Assembly: GCF_002835735.1 (NCBI RefSeq)
Contig: NZ_PISD01000063.1
Location: forward strand, 1-43,793
Reading direction: 5' to 3'
Source of the DNA: Cytobacillus horneckiae
Lineage (GTDB): Bacteria > Bacillota > Bacilli > Bacillales > Cytobacillaceae
DNA: 43,793 bases
Shown: piece after piece, positions 26,102-34,284 of the stretch
How positions within the stretch are numbered: position 1 is the first letter of the stretch
Layout: each line of letters starts with the position of its first letter
Notes under the pieces: model-generated
Databases searched by the model: none
What the model was told of the DNA's origin: nothing
What the model saw: the letters and a program-made list of their open reading frames with translations, nothing else
Program-made: the position numbers and the translations under genes

Positions 26102-27820
26102 TTATAATTTCTTCGGCTTAAAAGAATCTGCCGCTCCAGGAGGTCCGCCGAAAGGTTTTGCCATCGGGCCTACTGCTTCCATATCTACAACAATCATCAT
26201 TGGCTTCACTGATTTTACTGCTTTCTTAATTTCCACTTCAAATTCTGCAGGGGAGCCAATTCTTACTGCTTCAAAGCCCATCGATTTGGACATTTGCACG
26301 AAGTCTGGACTTAATAAATCAACGGCCACTTGTCTACCGTATGCATTTTGCTGAATGTTGCGCAGCACGCCATAGCCACCATCATCAAATAGCACAATAA
26401 TCATTGGCAATTCTTCTTGAGCGGCTGTTGACATCTCACCAACATTCACCATAAAGCCGCCATCACCAGCCATAAGCACAACTTTACGATCTTTGCTTGC
26501 CATTTGTGCTCCGATTGCAGTCGGCAATCCTTGGCCGATGCCGCCACCAGAAGCATGAATGGAAGTCCTTGGCTGATAAATTTCAAACAAGCGGCTGCCC
26601 CATACATTTGCTTGAACAGTCACGTCTCGAACAAGCACTGTCTCTTTTGGAAGTGCCGCTCTCATATGATCCATAATTTGTTCATAAGGTCCAAGTGTTG
26701 CTCTTAATTGTGCACGAAGCTGTTCTCTTACTGCTTTCACTTCTTTAACATACGCTTCATCACGTTGTAATTGTTTTGTTGATAATTCATTGACCAACTG
26801 ACCTAGGATATGTTTTGCATCGCCAACAATCCCGTAAGTTGCTTCATAATTCCTATTCATCGCTTGCCAGTCTGCATCAATGGAAATATGCTCACCTGGA
26901 ACCTTTACCTTCCAATTTGATGTTTCATTTCCTCTGAATCTAACGCCTACACTAATCAAAATATCAGCGTTAGCCAGCAATTCCTTTGTTTCTGCATATG
27001 AAGCAAAATGTCCGACGCATTGTGGATGATCTTCAGGAATGCTGCCTTTGCCAGATTGACTTGTAATAACGGCCGCACCAATGATATCTGCCAATTCAGT
27101 CAATTCACTGGATGCATCTGCTGAAATGACACCGCCTCCGGCCCAAATGACTGGTCGTTTAGCATGAATCACTTTTAGTAATGCATCTTCAGGAAAATTT
27201 GTATTTGAGTTGATTGCTGGAGATATCTTCATTTCTTCTAGAGAATAATCGGATATTATCGCAGATTGAAAATCAATGGGGATTTCAAGCGTCACTGGTC
27301 CAGTTGGTGCTTCTTCCGCATCTTTAATTGCTTGCCTCACTACCGCAGATGCTTGGTCAGGAATTCTTAATCGAATTGCTTTTTTAGAACAGCCTTCCAT
27401 CATTGAAAGCTGGTCTTTACATTCATGAATATAACCTCTCCCAGTCCCTAAATATGGAGATGCCACCTCTCCTGTCAGATGCAGAAGCGGTACTCCAGCA
27501 GCCCACGCTTCAATTAATGAACCAGCAGCATTTCCTGCACCTGTACCTGTACTCGTAATCACGACACCTAGCTTTCCTGTTGCACGTGCATAGCCATCAG
27601 CCATATTAACTGCGCCGCTTTCACCTCTTGCACAGACAAGGTGAATCGTTCCATCTCTTAGAATTGCATCATAAATGGGCATATTATGAATGCTAACTAT
27701 TCCAAATGCAGTTGTCACTCCTGCACGCACAAGCTCTTTGACAACAGCATCTGCAACAGTATATTCAACAGCATTTTCGATATTTGAAACCGGTACTTCC
27801 ATTTGCTTAGATTGAGTCAT
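26102..27820 (-). CDS. ThDP-dependent enzyme, acetolactate synthase-like
   Basis: A 572-residue three-domain thiamine diphosphate enzyme. The ThDP-activating Glu is E67 (CARGESGAVNMADGYARATG). The cofactor motif starts with GDGG (452-455), but where most relatives have NN it ends in DD (479-480, FDDGGYGV). The Asp can still bind the metal. The family includes acetolactate synthases, benzoylformate decarboxylases and related 2-keto acid lyases. With an aldehyde dehydrogenase next door, decarboxylation of an aromatic or meta-cleavage 2-oxo acid is the attractive guess. True acetolactate synthase is less likely here, as no regulatory subunit or other branched-chain gene is nearby. Confidence 0.85.
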   Translation of the reverse strand: MTQSKQMEVPVSNIENAVEYTVADAVVKELVRAGVTTAFGIVSIHNMPIYDAILRDGTIHLVCARGESGAVNMADGYARATGKLGVVITSTGTGAGNAAGSLIEAWAAGVPLLHLTGEVASPYLGTGRGYIHECKDQLSMMEGCSKKAIRLRIPDQASAVVRQAIKDAEEAPTGPVTLEIPIDFQSAIISDYSLEEMKISPAINSNTNFPEDALLKVIHAKRPVIWAGGGVISADASSELTELADIIGAAVITSQSGKGSIPEDHPQCVGHFASYAETKELLANADILISVGVRFRGNETSNWKVKVPGEHISIDADWQAMNRNYEATYGIVGDAKHILGQLVNELSTKQLQRDEAYVKEVKAVREQLRAQLRATLGPYEQIMDHMRAALPKETVLVRDVTVQANVWGSRLFEIYQPRTSIHASGGGIGQGLPTAIGAQMASKDRKVVLMAGDGGFMVNVGEMSTAAQEELPMIIVLFDDGGYGVLRNIQQNAYGRQVAVDLLSPDFVQMSKSMGFEAVRIGSPAEFEVEIKKAVKSVKPMMIVVDMEAVGPMAKPFGGPPGAADSFKPKKL

Positions 27821-27846
27821 TCTATATTCCTGCCTTTATCTATTTA

Positions 27847-28638
27847 TTATAGCGCTTTTCCTAACGCGCCAGCTGTTTCAATTGTAGAACCGGCTACGTA
27901 GCTTGCTTGAGCTGAAGCTAAAAACAGGATAACGCTCGCTACCTCTTCCACTTCCCCTACACGTCCTAAAGGAATATTGCGTTTTTTTGCCAATTCTTGA
28001 TAATACACTTCTGGATCCATATCAGGTTCATTTTTCTTGCGCCTTCTTTCCCATTGATCTGTTCGAATGAGGCCTAGACTAACTGAGTTAACAAGAATAT
28101 TGTCTGAAGCAAGTTCCTGAGATAGTGTTTTGCTTAAATTTAATAAGCCTGCTCTTGTAGCCGCTGTGGCAATCATATGCCTCTCAGGCTCTTTTGCTAA
28201 GGTTGCATTAATGTTTATAATACGCCCGCCGCCCCGTTTAACTAAATGAGGGTGCACCGCGCGGACTGCATGGATGATAGCAAAATACTTTAATTGAATT
28301 TGCTGTTCCCATTGCTCATCTGTCACATCAAAGAAGTAGCCCATCACACTTTGGCCGGCAGCATTGACTAGAATATCAATTCCATCAAACTTTGCTGCAG
28401 TGTCTCCTATAAACTTATTTACATCTTTCTTGCTAGTTACATCGCAAGTAGACGCAAAAATATCCCCTTCAATTCCAAAACTAAGAAGATGCTCAAAAGC
28501 TTTATTTTTTCTATCGGCGTCTCTGCCGCAAATCGCGACTTTCGCTCCTTCTTGAAGGAACATTTCTGCTGTTTTCAAACCCACACCAGAAGTTCCTCCC
28601 ATGATGACTGCAACTTTATTCGTTAATCCTAAATCCAT
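27847..28638 (-). CDS. Non-canonical SDR-family protein lacking catalytic Tyr and Lys
   Basis: A 263-residue Rossmann SDR with a good cofactor motif (GGTSGVG, 14-20), NAAG (92-95) and a C-terminal GGxxxxxAG-like end. The catalytic Y-x3-K is T158-x3-R162 (TAATRAGL), and the usual Ser position reads N-A-T. It therefore cannot use the classic proton relay. I choose the ATG at 28638 because AAAGGAAG runs into the first ATG. It is encoded between the extradiol dioxygenase and the ThDP enzyme (18- and 26-base gaps). Confidence 0.8.
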   Translation of the reverse strand: MDLGLTNKVAVIMGGTSGVGLKTAEMFLQEGAKVAICGRDADRKNKAFEHLLSFGIEGDIFASTCDVTSKKDVNKFIGDTAAKFDGIDILVNAAGQSVMGYFFDVTDEQWEQQIQLKYFAIIHAVRAVHPHLVKRGGGRIININATLAKEPERHMIATAATRAGLLNLSKTLSQELASDNILVNSVSLGLIRTDQWERRRKKNEPDMDPEVYYQELAKKRNIPLGRVGEVEEVASVILFLASAQASYVAGSTIETAGALGKAL

Positions 28639-28662
28639 TGTCATCTTCCTTTCAATGCTGCT

Positions 28663-29577
28663 TTAAATCAAAGATTTTACGTTCGCCCAACCCGAATCAG
28701 GCTGTCCACCCATAGCTGATCGCGCTTCCTTTGATGGCGGCCCTGCAATCCCCCATTGATCCATTAAATGAGGTACACGCTTCCAAACTCTCGCTTTCCA
28801 CTCTTCCTCATCTTCAATTGTTTCAAGATAACAAGTGTATTCCATAACAAAATTAGACGGATCTTTAAAATAACAGAAAATATTATCACCTGGTCCATGA
28901 CGTCCCGGTCCCCAAAGTTCCTGATATCCTGCTTTTCGCACGTTGGCAATTCCGCGCATGACTTCGTCCACTGTATCTACTTCGTAAGCGATATGATTAA
29001 CTGATGCATGACCCTCCTGGTTAAACGCAATAGAATGATGCTTGCGGTTACATCTAAGGAAGACCATTTGATGCTCGCTCCAGTCCGTTACTTTAAAACC
29101 AAGAACATTTGTATAAAAATCAGTAATCATATCCAGATCGGCAGTGTTCATGACTACGTGGTTCAATTTCACCGGGTCGACGTTTTTTTGATTCCAAATA
29201 GAAGTATGAATTTCAACCCACGCAGACAATTCAATGACACGATTTTCCGGATCAGCAAAACGCAATCCGTAGCCTTTGCCTTCTTCATCTAAATAACCTG
29301 GCTCCTGCACAAGCGGAACACCGTTTGACTTCAAAATCTCTGCTGCACGGTCGACTGCTCCTTTATCAACCATTCCGAATGCAATGTGATGAAGAGCGCT
29401 TTTTTCTCCATTATGCAAACTAAGAATGTGGTTTTCAGGTCCTGCACCTCTAAAATAAACGGAACTCTCATCTTGAGCGGTTTTATCAAGACCCCAAATT
29501 TTCTCATAGAATGAAGCTTGTTCATCAAGGTTAGGAGTAACTAAACTGATATGCCTTAAATGCGTAATTCCTAACAT
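28663..29577 (-). CDS. Type I extradiol (catechol meta-cleavage) dioxygenase
   Basis: A 304-residue two-domain VOC enzyme that opens a catechol next to its hydroxyls. The C-terminal domain has Fe ligands H140, H195 and E246 plus the second-shell H180, H227 and Y236. The spacing 180-195, 227-236 and 236-246 equals that of BphC (H195-H210, H241-Y250, Y250-E260), which strongly supports activity. The N-terminal domain also keeps an apparent H9/H64/E116 triad, which BphC-type enzymes normally lose. The RBS is AAAGGAGGG. First gene of the tight run and a good match to the dioxygenase and dihydrodiol dehydrogenase further down. Confidence 0.88.
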   Translation of the reverse strand: MLGITHLRHISLVTPNLDEQASFYEKIWGLDKTAQDESSVYFRGAGPENHILSLHNGEKSALHHIAFGMVDKGAVDRAAEILKSNGVPLVQEPGYLDEEGKGYGLRFADPENRVIELSAWVEIHTSIWNQKNVDPVKLNHVVMNTADLDMITDFYTNVLGFKVTDWSEHQMVFLRCNRKHHSIAFNQEGHASVNHIAYEVDTVDEVMRGIANVRKAGYQELWGPGRHGPGDNIFCYFKDPSNFVMEYTCYLETIEDEEEWKARVWKRVPHLMDQWGIAGPPSKEARSAMGGQPDSGWANVKSLI

Positions 29578-29741
29578 AATTTATACCCTCCTTTTCATTA
29601 AATACGTTTTTTAAAAAATTGATTGATAGAATGACAAGCATTTCGTATGTGGCAAGTGATTCAGCTTTCCATTTAAAATTAGCAAGGATGGGCCATATCA
29701 AGTATCAATGGATCACCCCCGCTATTCAAGAAATATTCTAA

Positions 29742-30269
29742 TTATTTATCAGCGATAATCGCTTCTCTTTCTTTCGCACGCTGCAAACGAAGTTCTTCAA
29801 GTTCACTGCCTTTTACATATGTTGGCAAGTTAGGTTTAACCGCCCCTAGCATAACAAGCATTAATGCTTCTTCATCACCATCATTATGAATACCACGGTA
29901 TACACCTGGAGGTGAGCTGATGCAATCGCGCTCATTTAAGCGAATTTCATGCACTTCATCACTGTCAACCTCCTGAATAAGCGCTTTCACACTTCCTTTA
30001 ATAATGAAAAATACTTCTTCCACATCATCATGTAAGTGAAGAGGACCGATGCATCCAGCCGGAAGAACCATTGTACTCAAAGTAAAATGTTCCGCAGTAA
30101 TGACGTTTGCATCAGCATTCGCTGTAGCTCCACGGCCAATATATCTCATTTGTGCTCTTTTGTATTTTGGATCAATCTCCTCTTGGAATTTCAAAACGTT
30201 CCAGTCAAGTGTGCGGTCTTGTAATCTTGCAACATATTTTTTTTCGAATTCTTCAACATTAAATGCCAT
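29742..30269 (-). CDS. Cupin-domain protein
   Basis: A 175-residue single-cupin protein. Cupin motif 1 is G-x5-HxH (GPLHLHDDVEEVFFIIKG) and motif 2 is in PPGVYRGIHNDG, so a 3-His/1-Glu metal site is likely. Cupins in catabolic clusters may be dioxygenases, isomerases or sensors; I cannot choose. The ATG at 30269 follows AAGGAG. It has its own promoter with a downstream dyad operator and lies 164 bases before the extradiol gene. Confidence 0.8.
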   Translation of the reverse strand: MAFNVEEFEKKYVARLQDRTLDWNVLKFQEEIDPKYKRAQMRYIGRGATANADANVITAEHFTLSTMVLPAGCIGPLHLHDDVEEVFFIIKGSVKALIQEVDSDEVHEIRLNERDCISSPPGVYRGIHNDGDEEALMLVMLGAVKPNLPTYVKGSELEELRLQRAKEREAIIADK

Positions 30270-30301
30270 TAAAATCACTCCTTATTTTCATTTTTTCGTT
30301 T

Positions 30302-30328
30302 TATATAAGAAACTATGTTTCTTGTATA
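30302..30328 (-). promoter_or_regulatory. Operator dyad at the cupin promoter
   Basis: A 27-bp near-perfect palindrome with core GAAAC-TAT-GTTTC and outer TATA arms (one mismatch per arm plus the three-base centre). It starts five bases downstream of the -10 box, so a bound protein would block transcription. The core resembles known KdgR/IclR-family sites. A second dyad, TGTTTT-N6-AAAACA, lies upstream at 30394-30411. Confidence 0.65.
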
Positions 30329-30333
30329 AACCA

Positions 30334-30362
30334 ATTTTAAAATGAAGGTATTCAAAAGTCAA
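30334..30362 (-). promoter_or_regulatory. Promoter of the cupin / main catabolic transcript
   Basis: Reading leftward: TTGACT (30362-30357), a 17-bp spacer, then TAAAAT (30339-30334). This is a good sigma-A match. It probably drives the cupin and, by read-through, the nine genes after it. Confidence 0.65.
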
Positions 30363-30421
30363 TTAGTTTTTAGAAAATTTTAAATATACACAATGTTTTA
30401 TATACAAAACAAATAAAAAAA

Positions 30422-31702
30422 TTAAATCGTTGCCTTTTCTATATTTGTATTATTTATGCGCAATTCTCGAGCCTCTCTTTTCAGAGTAAATATATATGCA
30501 CTGAAACCAAGACCAGCTGCGATAATTAAAATAATTATTGAAGGACCGAAATCTCCGTTTGAAACATCTCGAAGCCATCCCATTATATAACTTGAGAAGC
30601 CGCCAAAAATATTAGTAAAGCCCATTAATCCCGCTGCTCGTCCTGCAGTTTCAGGAGTAGAAAACTTAACTATAAATAAGTTGCTTAAATGAAAAACGCC
30701 ACCTTGTGTTCCCATTGCAAGTCCCATACAAACGCCAGCAACAATTGCATTAGGCGACATTACGCCCGCTGTTAGAAAAACGGTCGTTAAGGCAAATAGT
30801 ATCGTTGCTAATAAACTTGGACGATTCGTTTTATCAGCTAAATATCCGCATAATAAAACAAAACCAAGTGCAAATAACCATGAGATCGAAGTAATGCTAG
30901 TCATAGCTTCTCTTGAAAAACTTTTTGCTTCAATTAAATAGGTTGGCAGCCAGATGCTAATTCCAAAGAAAAGAAAGGAGGATATTATCATTCCGAACCA
31001 TACGATCCAATAACGATAATCCTGGGCGAAGCTTTTCTTCTTTTTCCCTACTTCCGCAGGATTCTCCTCTCGTATATAGGAAAGCTCGGTTTGACTGATT
31101 CCTTTATGCTCTTCTGGCCTGTCTCTTGATAAGAAATAGAATAAAGGCAGCACGAGTAGTAAATTAAATGCTGCTAATATAAAGAAAGCTGCTTGCCAAT
31201 GTAGTGAGGCAATAATAACTGATAACATCACAGCACCTATTGCTGGTCCTAAATAGTTACCCGAAAGCCAGGATGCTTGTGCTTTTCCAAGCTCTTTATG
31301 GTTAAACCAGTTTGAAATAAACTTACCGCAAACAGGAATCATCATCCCTTCACCTAAACCAAGAGCAATTCTGCTCACAACGAACATCTCATATGTAGTC
31401 GATAACCCTGCTGTTATCATAGTAATTGTCCATATTACGAGGCCTAGCATTGCTGTTTTCCTTGCACCAAGCTTGTCTATAATAACTCCCCAAAATAAGT
31501 TTGAAACCGCATATGCAATTGTAAATATGAATGTAATGAACCCGACCTTTGCATTGCGATCAGCTCCAGTTAGACCCAAATCATTTAAGAATCCTGCATC
31601 AGTTTGAATAATAGATATTCCTAGTTTATCAATTTGTCCAAAAAACCAGAAAAAGAAAATTGGCACCGCAATATACAACCATCTTTTATTCCCTTTTAAC
31701 AT
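30422..31702 (-). CDS. MFS transporter (anion:cation symporter type)
   Basis: A 426-residue 12-helix major facilitator. The motif between helices 2 and 3 is GVIIDKLGARKT, and helix 4 holds RIALGLGEGMMIP, as in the ACS family of organic-anion/H+ symporters. It probably imports the aromatic acid substrate. The start at 31702 follows GAGGAGGAGG. It lies between the regulator and the cupin and has its own promoter with a dyad. Confidence 0.88.
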   Translation of the reverse strand: MLKGNKRWLYIAVPIFFFWFFGQIDKLGISIIQTDAGFLNDLGLTGADRNAKVGFITFIFTIAYAVSNLFWGVIIDKLGARKTAMLGLVIWTITMITAGLSTTYEMFVVSRIALGLGEGMMIPVCGKFISNWFNHKELGKAQASWLSGNYLGPAIGAVMLSVIIASLHWQAAFFILAAFNLLLVLPLFYFLSRDRPEEHKGISQTELSYIREENPAEVGKKKKSFAQDYRYWIVWFGMIISSFLFFGISIWLPTYLIEAKSFSREAMTSITSISWLFALGFVLLCGYLADKTNRPSLLATILFALTTVFLTAGVMSPNAIVAGVCMGLAMGTQGGVFHLSNLFIVKFSTPETAGRAAGLMGFTNIFGGFSSYIMGWLRDVSNGDFGPSIIILIIAAGLGFSAYIFTLKREARELRINNTNIEKATI

Positions 31703-31781
31703 GCGTATCCTCCTCCTCATTAATAATCGTACAGCATAAAAAGTCCGGTTAAAAAATGAACACCTCCTTTACTTTGTTTCG

Positions 31782-31804
31782 TATAAAAAACAAAGTTTTA
31801 TATA
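31782..31804 (-). promoter_or_regulatory. Operator dyad at the MFS promoter
   Basis: A 23-bp palindrome TATA-N-AAAAC-N3-GTTTT-N-TATA with perfect arms. It abuts the -10 box. It shares its core with the dyads at 30302-30328 and 33661-33673. Confidence 0.6.
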
Positions 31805-31833
31805 ATATTAAAATTTTGAAAAAATTTTGTCAA
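31805..31833 (-). promoter_or_regulatory. Promoter of the MFS gene
   Basis: TTGACA (31833-31828), a 17-bp spacer and TAATAT (31810-31805), read leftward. Confidence 0.6.
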
Positions 31834-31910
31834 TACGAAATATATTGAACTTACAATCTCTTTCGCCCAAACATCATATAAAATGCTTACAAACGGCTTA
31901 AATTGACATA

Positions 31911-31935
31911 AAAAAACCTGCTTTACGCAGGTTTT
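31911..31935 (-). terminator. Terminator of the IclR gene
   Basis: Stem AAAACCTGC / GCAGGTTTT with a 5-nt loop. The A-run on the plus strand gives the T-run for leftward transcripts. It separates the regulator from the MFS gene. Confidence 0.85.
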
Positions 31936-31960
31936 AAAAAATATATTAATTTGTTTTCTT

Positions 31961-32740
31961 TCAATACCCCATATATCCAGAAAGGACTTTGGCAGTCTCT
32001 ATTACTTTTGGTAAAGCAATTTTCTCGATAAATTCACTATGGAAAGTGATGTCTGTAGCCACAACATTGATCGCCGCGATAACATGACCACTCCGGTCAA
32101 AAATTGGTGCTGCAACTGACTGTATTCCTTGATGGAATTCACCTATTGAAATCGCATATCCGTTTTTCCTAATTGTTTCAAGTTCTTCAAAGAATCCAGC
32201 TAAATCTGTTTGCGTTTTATCTGTGTAAGGCTTTAAACTTGTACCATAAACTGTTTGTTTTAATTTTTCATATGGCTGGGTGGCTAGTAAAAGCTTTCCA
32301 TTCGCAGTCGCATGGGCAGGCAACCTTAAACCGATATTTACATTAATGGCAGAAACCCCTCTTACAGGAGCACTTCCTATGTATACAACCTCATAATCAT
32401 CTAATATAGATAAGTGGCACGACGCACCTGTTGTATCTCTTAATTGTTCCAAATACGGCTGCGCAATTTCAGGCAGCTTCAAACTATTTAAATAAGAAAA
32501 TCCTAGCTCAAGCACTTTAGGAGTTAAATTATATCTTTTCGTATGTTCATCCTGGTTCAAATAGCCGAGTGTTTGTAATGTATATAATAATCGGTATGGA
32601 ACAGTCCTGCTTACGTCGAGCTCTTTTGCAATTTCTGCTAGCGACATGGTAGAGCGATCCTCATTAAACAGTTTTAATATTTCCAGCCCTCTTACAAGGG
32701 AATTAGCATTATACCTTTCCTTCTCTGCATTGCTGGCCAT
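31961..32740 (-). CDS. IclR-family transcriptional regulator
   Basis: A 259-residue regulator. The N-terminal winged HTH (about residues 13-70) includes MSLAEIAKELDVSRTVPYRLLYTL. The C-terminal IclR effector domain includes LPAHATANGKLLLA and a segment with the usual GISVAAPIFD-like block (GIQSVAAPIFDRSG). Such proteins sense aromatic or organic acids and bind palindromes near promoters. The RBS is AAGGAGGTG. It sits inside the cluster and is the natural candidate to bind the three related dyads. Whether it represses or activates is not shown. Confidence 0.92.
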   Translation of the reverse strand: MASNAEKERYNANSLVRGLEILKLFNEDRSTMSLAEIAKELDVSRTVPYRLLYTLQTLGYLNQDEHTKRYNLTPKVLELGFSYLNSLKLPEIAQPYLEQLRDTTGASCHLSILDDYEVVYIGSAPVRGVSAINVNIGLRLPAHATANGKLLLATQPYEKLKQTVYGTSLKPYTDKTQTDLAGFFEELETIRKNGYAISIGEFHQGIQSVAAPIFDRSGHVIAAINVVATDITFHSEFIEKIALPKVIETAKVLSGYMGY

Positions 32741-32832
32741 TTTCTCACCTCCTTACCAATATATTCTATAATTAGTATTTTAACAAAATTTTAAATAAAA
32801 AGATATCTGGAACCGAAGTGGACTCTATTTTT

Positions 32833-33627
32833 CTATTGATGTTTTAAAAAGTCAATTACAGCATGATTAAAGCTCTCAGGGTCTTCTTGGTAGCATAAAT
32901 GACCTGTGTTTGGGATAATTTCAAGCTTCGAATTAGGTATTAATTTATGAAAAATTTCCGACTCGCTAACAGGCGTCGCTTTATCATACTCGCCACATAT
33001 GACTAAAACAGGAACTAGTATGAAGGGTAAAATATCTGTTTGATCTAGAGTATAGAGCGAATTAGAGACAGAGATATACCCTTTCGGCCTGACTTGAGCC
33101 ATAATTCTTTCTGCTTCTGCTTTAATCGCTGGATCAGGATTAGGCGCTAATAATTCCTTCACTCGCTGTTTAGCCATTTCTTCTCCTGTTAATGTTTTAA
33201 TATTATTTATCCTGCTTATATATTTTATTAAGTTATCCTCTTCACTTTGACCTGCCGCTCCTCTAGTAGCATCAGCAATAATCAGCGATTCTACCATTTC
33301 AGGATAACGATAAGTAAAATCAAGTGCAATAGCTGAGCCCATAGAATGGCCGAGTAAGTATATAGATTTAAAGCCTAAAGCATCAACGAACGCCTTTAAT
33401 ACGTCAGCAAATTGACTAAATTGCTTAAACTCTTCTTTAGGATCACTGCTGTTTCCATAACCCGGTGCATCCCATGCAATCACTTGATAGTGTTCCTTTA
33501 AACCTTCTAATTGTTTTTTCCATGATTGCGAATGATTCCCAAGACCATGCAAAATAATTAGCGGTTTCCCCGCACCCTCTACTTCATAATTGATGATGAT
33601 TTCATCGCTTACTTGGATTTTAGGCAT
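32833..33627 (-). CDS. Alpha/beta hydrolase, probable meta-cleavage product hydrolase
   Basis: A 264-residue alpha/beta hydrolase with a complete triad: S95 (GHSMG), D215 (GEYDKATP) and H243 (NTGHLCYQEDP). The oxyanion loop is HGLGNHSQSW. The family includes BphD/MhpC hydrolases that split the C-C bond of ring-opened products, and also simple esterases. The shared operator type with the MFS and cupin promoters argues for a role in the same pathway. The RBS is GGAGGGG. Confidence 0.8.
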   Translation of the reverse strand: MPKIQVSDEIIINYEVEGAGKPLIILHGLGNHSQSWKKQLEGLKEHYQVIAWDAPGYGNSSDPKEEFKQFSQFADVLKAFVDALGFKSIYLLGHSMGSAIALDFTYRYPEMVESLIIADATRGAAGQSEEDNLIKYISRINNIKTLTGEEMAKQRVKELLAPNPDPAIKAEAERIMAQVRPKGYISVSNSLYTLDQTDILPFILVPVLVICGEYDKATPVSESEIFHKLIPNSKLEIIPNTGHLCYQEDPESFNHAVIDFLKHQ

Positions 33628-33660
33628 ATTACCCCTCCATTATTGTTATGTTTTAATTAG

Positions 33661-33673
33661 AAAACATCGTTTT
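33661..33673 (-). promoter_or_regulatory. Operator half-sites at the hydrolase promoter
   Basis: AAAAC-ATC-GTTTT, centred about 10 bases downstream of the -10 box. It is shorter than the other two dyads but has the same core and position. Confidence 0.5.
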
Positions 33674-33676
33674 ATC

Positions 33677-33706
33677 ATTCTACATATATACACAATCACT
33701 TGTCAA
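33677..33706 (-). promoter_or_regulatory. Promoter of the hydrolase gene
   Basis: TTGACA (33706-33701), an 18-bp spacer and TAGAAT (33682-33677), read leftward. Confidence 0.55.
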
Positions 33707-33782
33707 TCAGTAATCAAAATTTTTAGAAATATGTTATTTTTCGATTCAAATTATTATATCAATATTAAATTTATGCTGGACA

Positions 33783-33820
33783 AAATAAAAAACCCTAGCT
33801 TATCGCTATGGTTTTTATTT
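33783..33820 (-). terminator. Terminator of the HesB-like gene
   Basis: Imperfect stem AAATAAAAAACCCTAG / CTATGGTTTTTATTT around a 7-nt loop, with T-rich flanks. Confidence 0.6.
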
Positions 33821-33837
33821 CATTGCCGTTTTTCTAA

Positions 33838-34146
33838 TTAATGATGGTGATGTCCGCTGCCTTCTTTACTCGGGTTATTTATTTCAAACCCTTCCTGTGG
33901 CACGTAAAAATATTTAATCCATACGCCATCTAAAAATTCTTCGCGCTTATCTAATATGACATCGATATCTTTATCTGTTTTCACAATTTCATCATGCTCA
34001 GTCGGCGTGTCCAATTTAACATCGTAATGGGCATGGTCACCATGCATATGGGTAATAAAGACCCTTACCATTTTACCTTCTCCTTCTTCACTTTCAAGCA
34101 TTTTATGCAAAACTTTTGCCGCATTGCGATTCATTTTACACTTCAT
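33838..34146 (-). CDS. HesB-like protein
   Basis: A 102-residue protein of the HesB/IscA-like superfamily, of the type seen in Bacillus with an extended His-rich core: MNRNAAKVLHKMLE, then VRVFITHMHGDHAHYDVKLD, KDIDVILDKREEFLDGV and a terminal run of four His. The conserved Cys residues of IscA scaffolds are absent, so Fe-S assembly is doubtful and metal binding is more likely. The start at 34146 follows GGAGG. Confidence 0.7.
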   Translation of the reverse strand: MKCKMNRNAAKVLHKMLESEEGEGKMVRVFITHMHGDHAHYDVKLDTPTEHDEIVKTDKDIDVILDKREEFLDGVWIKYFYVPQEGFEINNPSKEGSGHHHH

Positions 34147-34234
34147 AATGATTCCTCCAATCTTCCTCAATATAAACCACTTCTTCCCTTTCTTATACTC
34201 CTTTCAATAAAACTTGTCTATATTTTTGCTTAAT

Positions 34235-34283
34235 AAAAAATGTCGAAACCTGTCGGTGAACGGCACCAACAGGTTTCGACAAA
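34235..34283 (-). terminator. Terminator of the VanW-family gene
   Basis: Perfect 13-bp stem TGTCGAAACCTGT / ACAGGTTTCGACA (34241-34253 and 34269-34281) with an inner GGTG/CACC extension. An A-run on the plus strand gives the leftward T-run. Confidence 0.92.
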
Positions 34284-34284
34284 A

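Noticed and set aside
26102..27820. Housekeeping acetolactate synthase IlvB
   Set aside because: No ilvN/ilvC/leu neighbours, DD in the cofactor motif, and placement in an aromatic operon.
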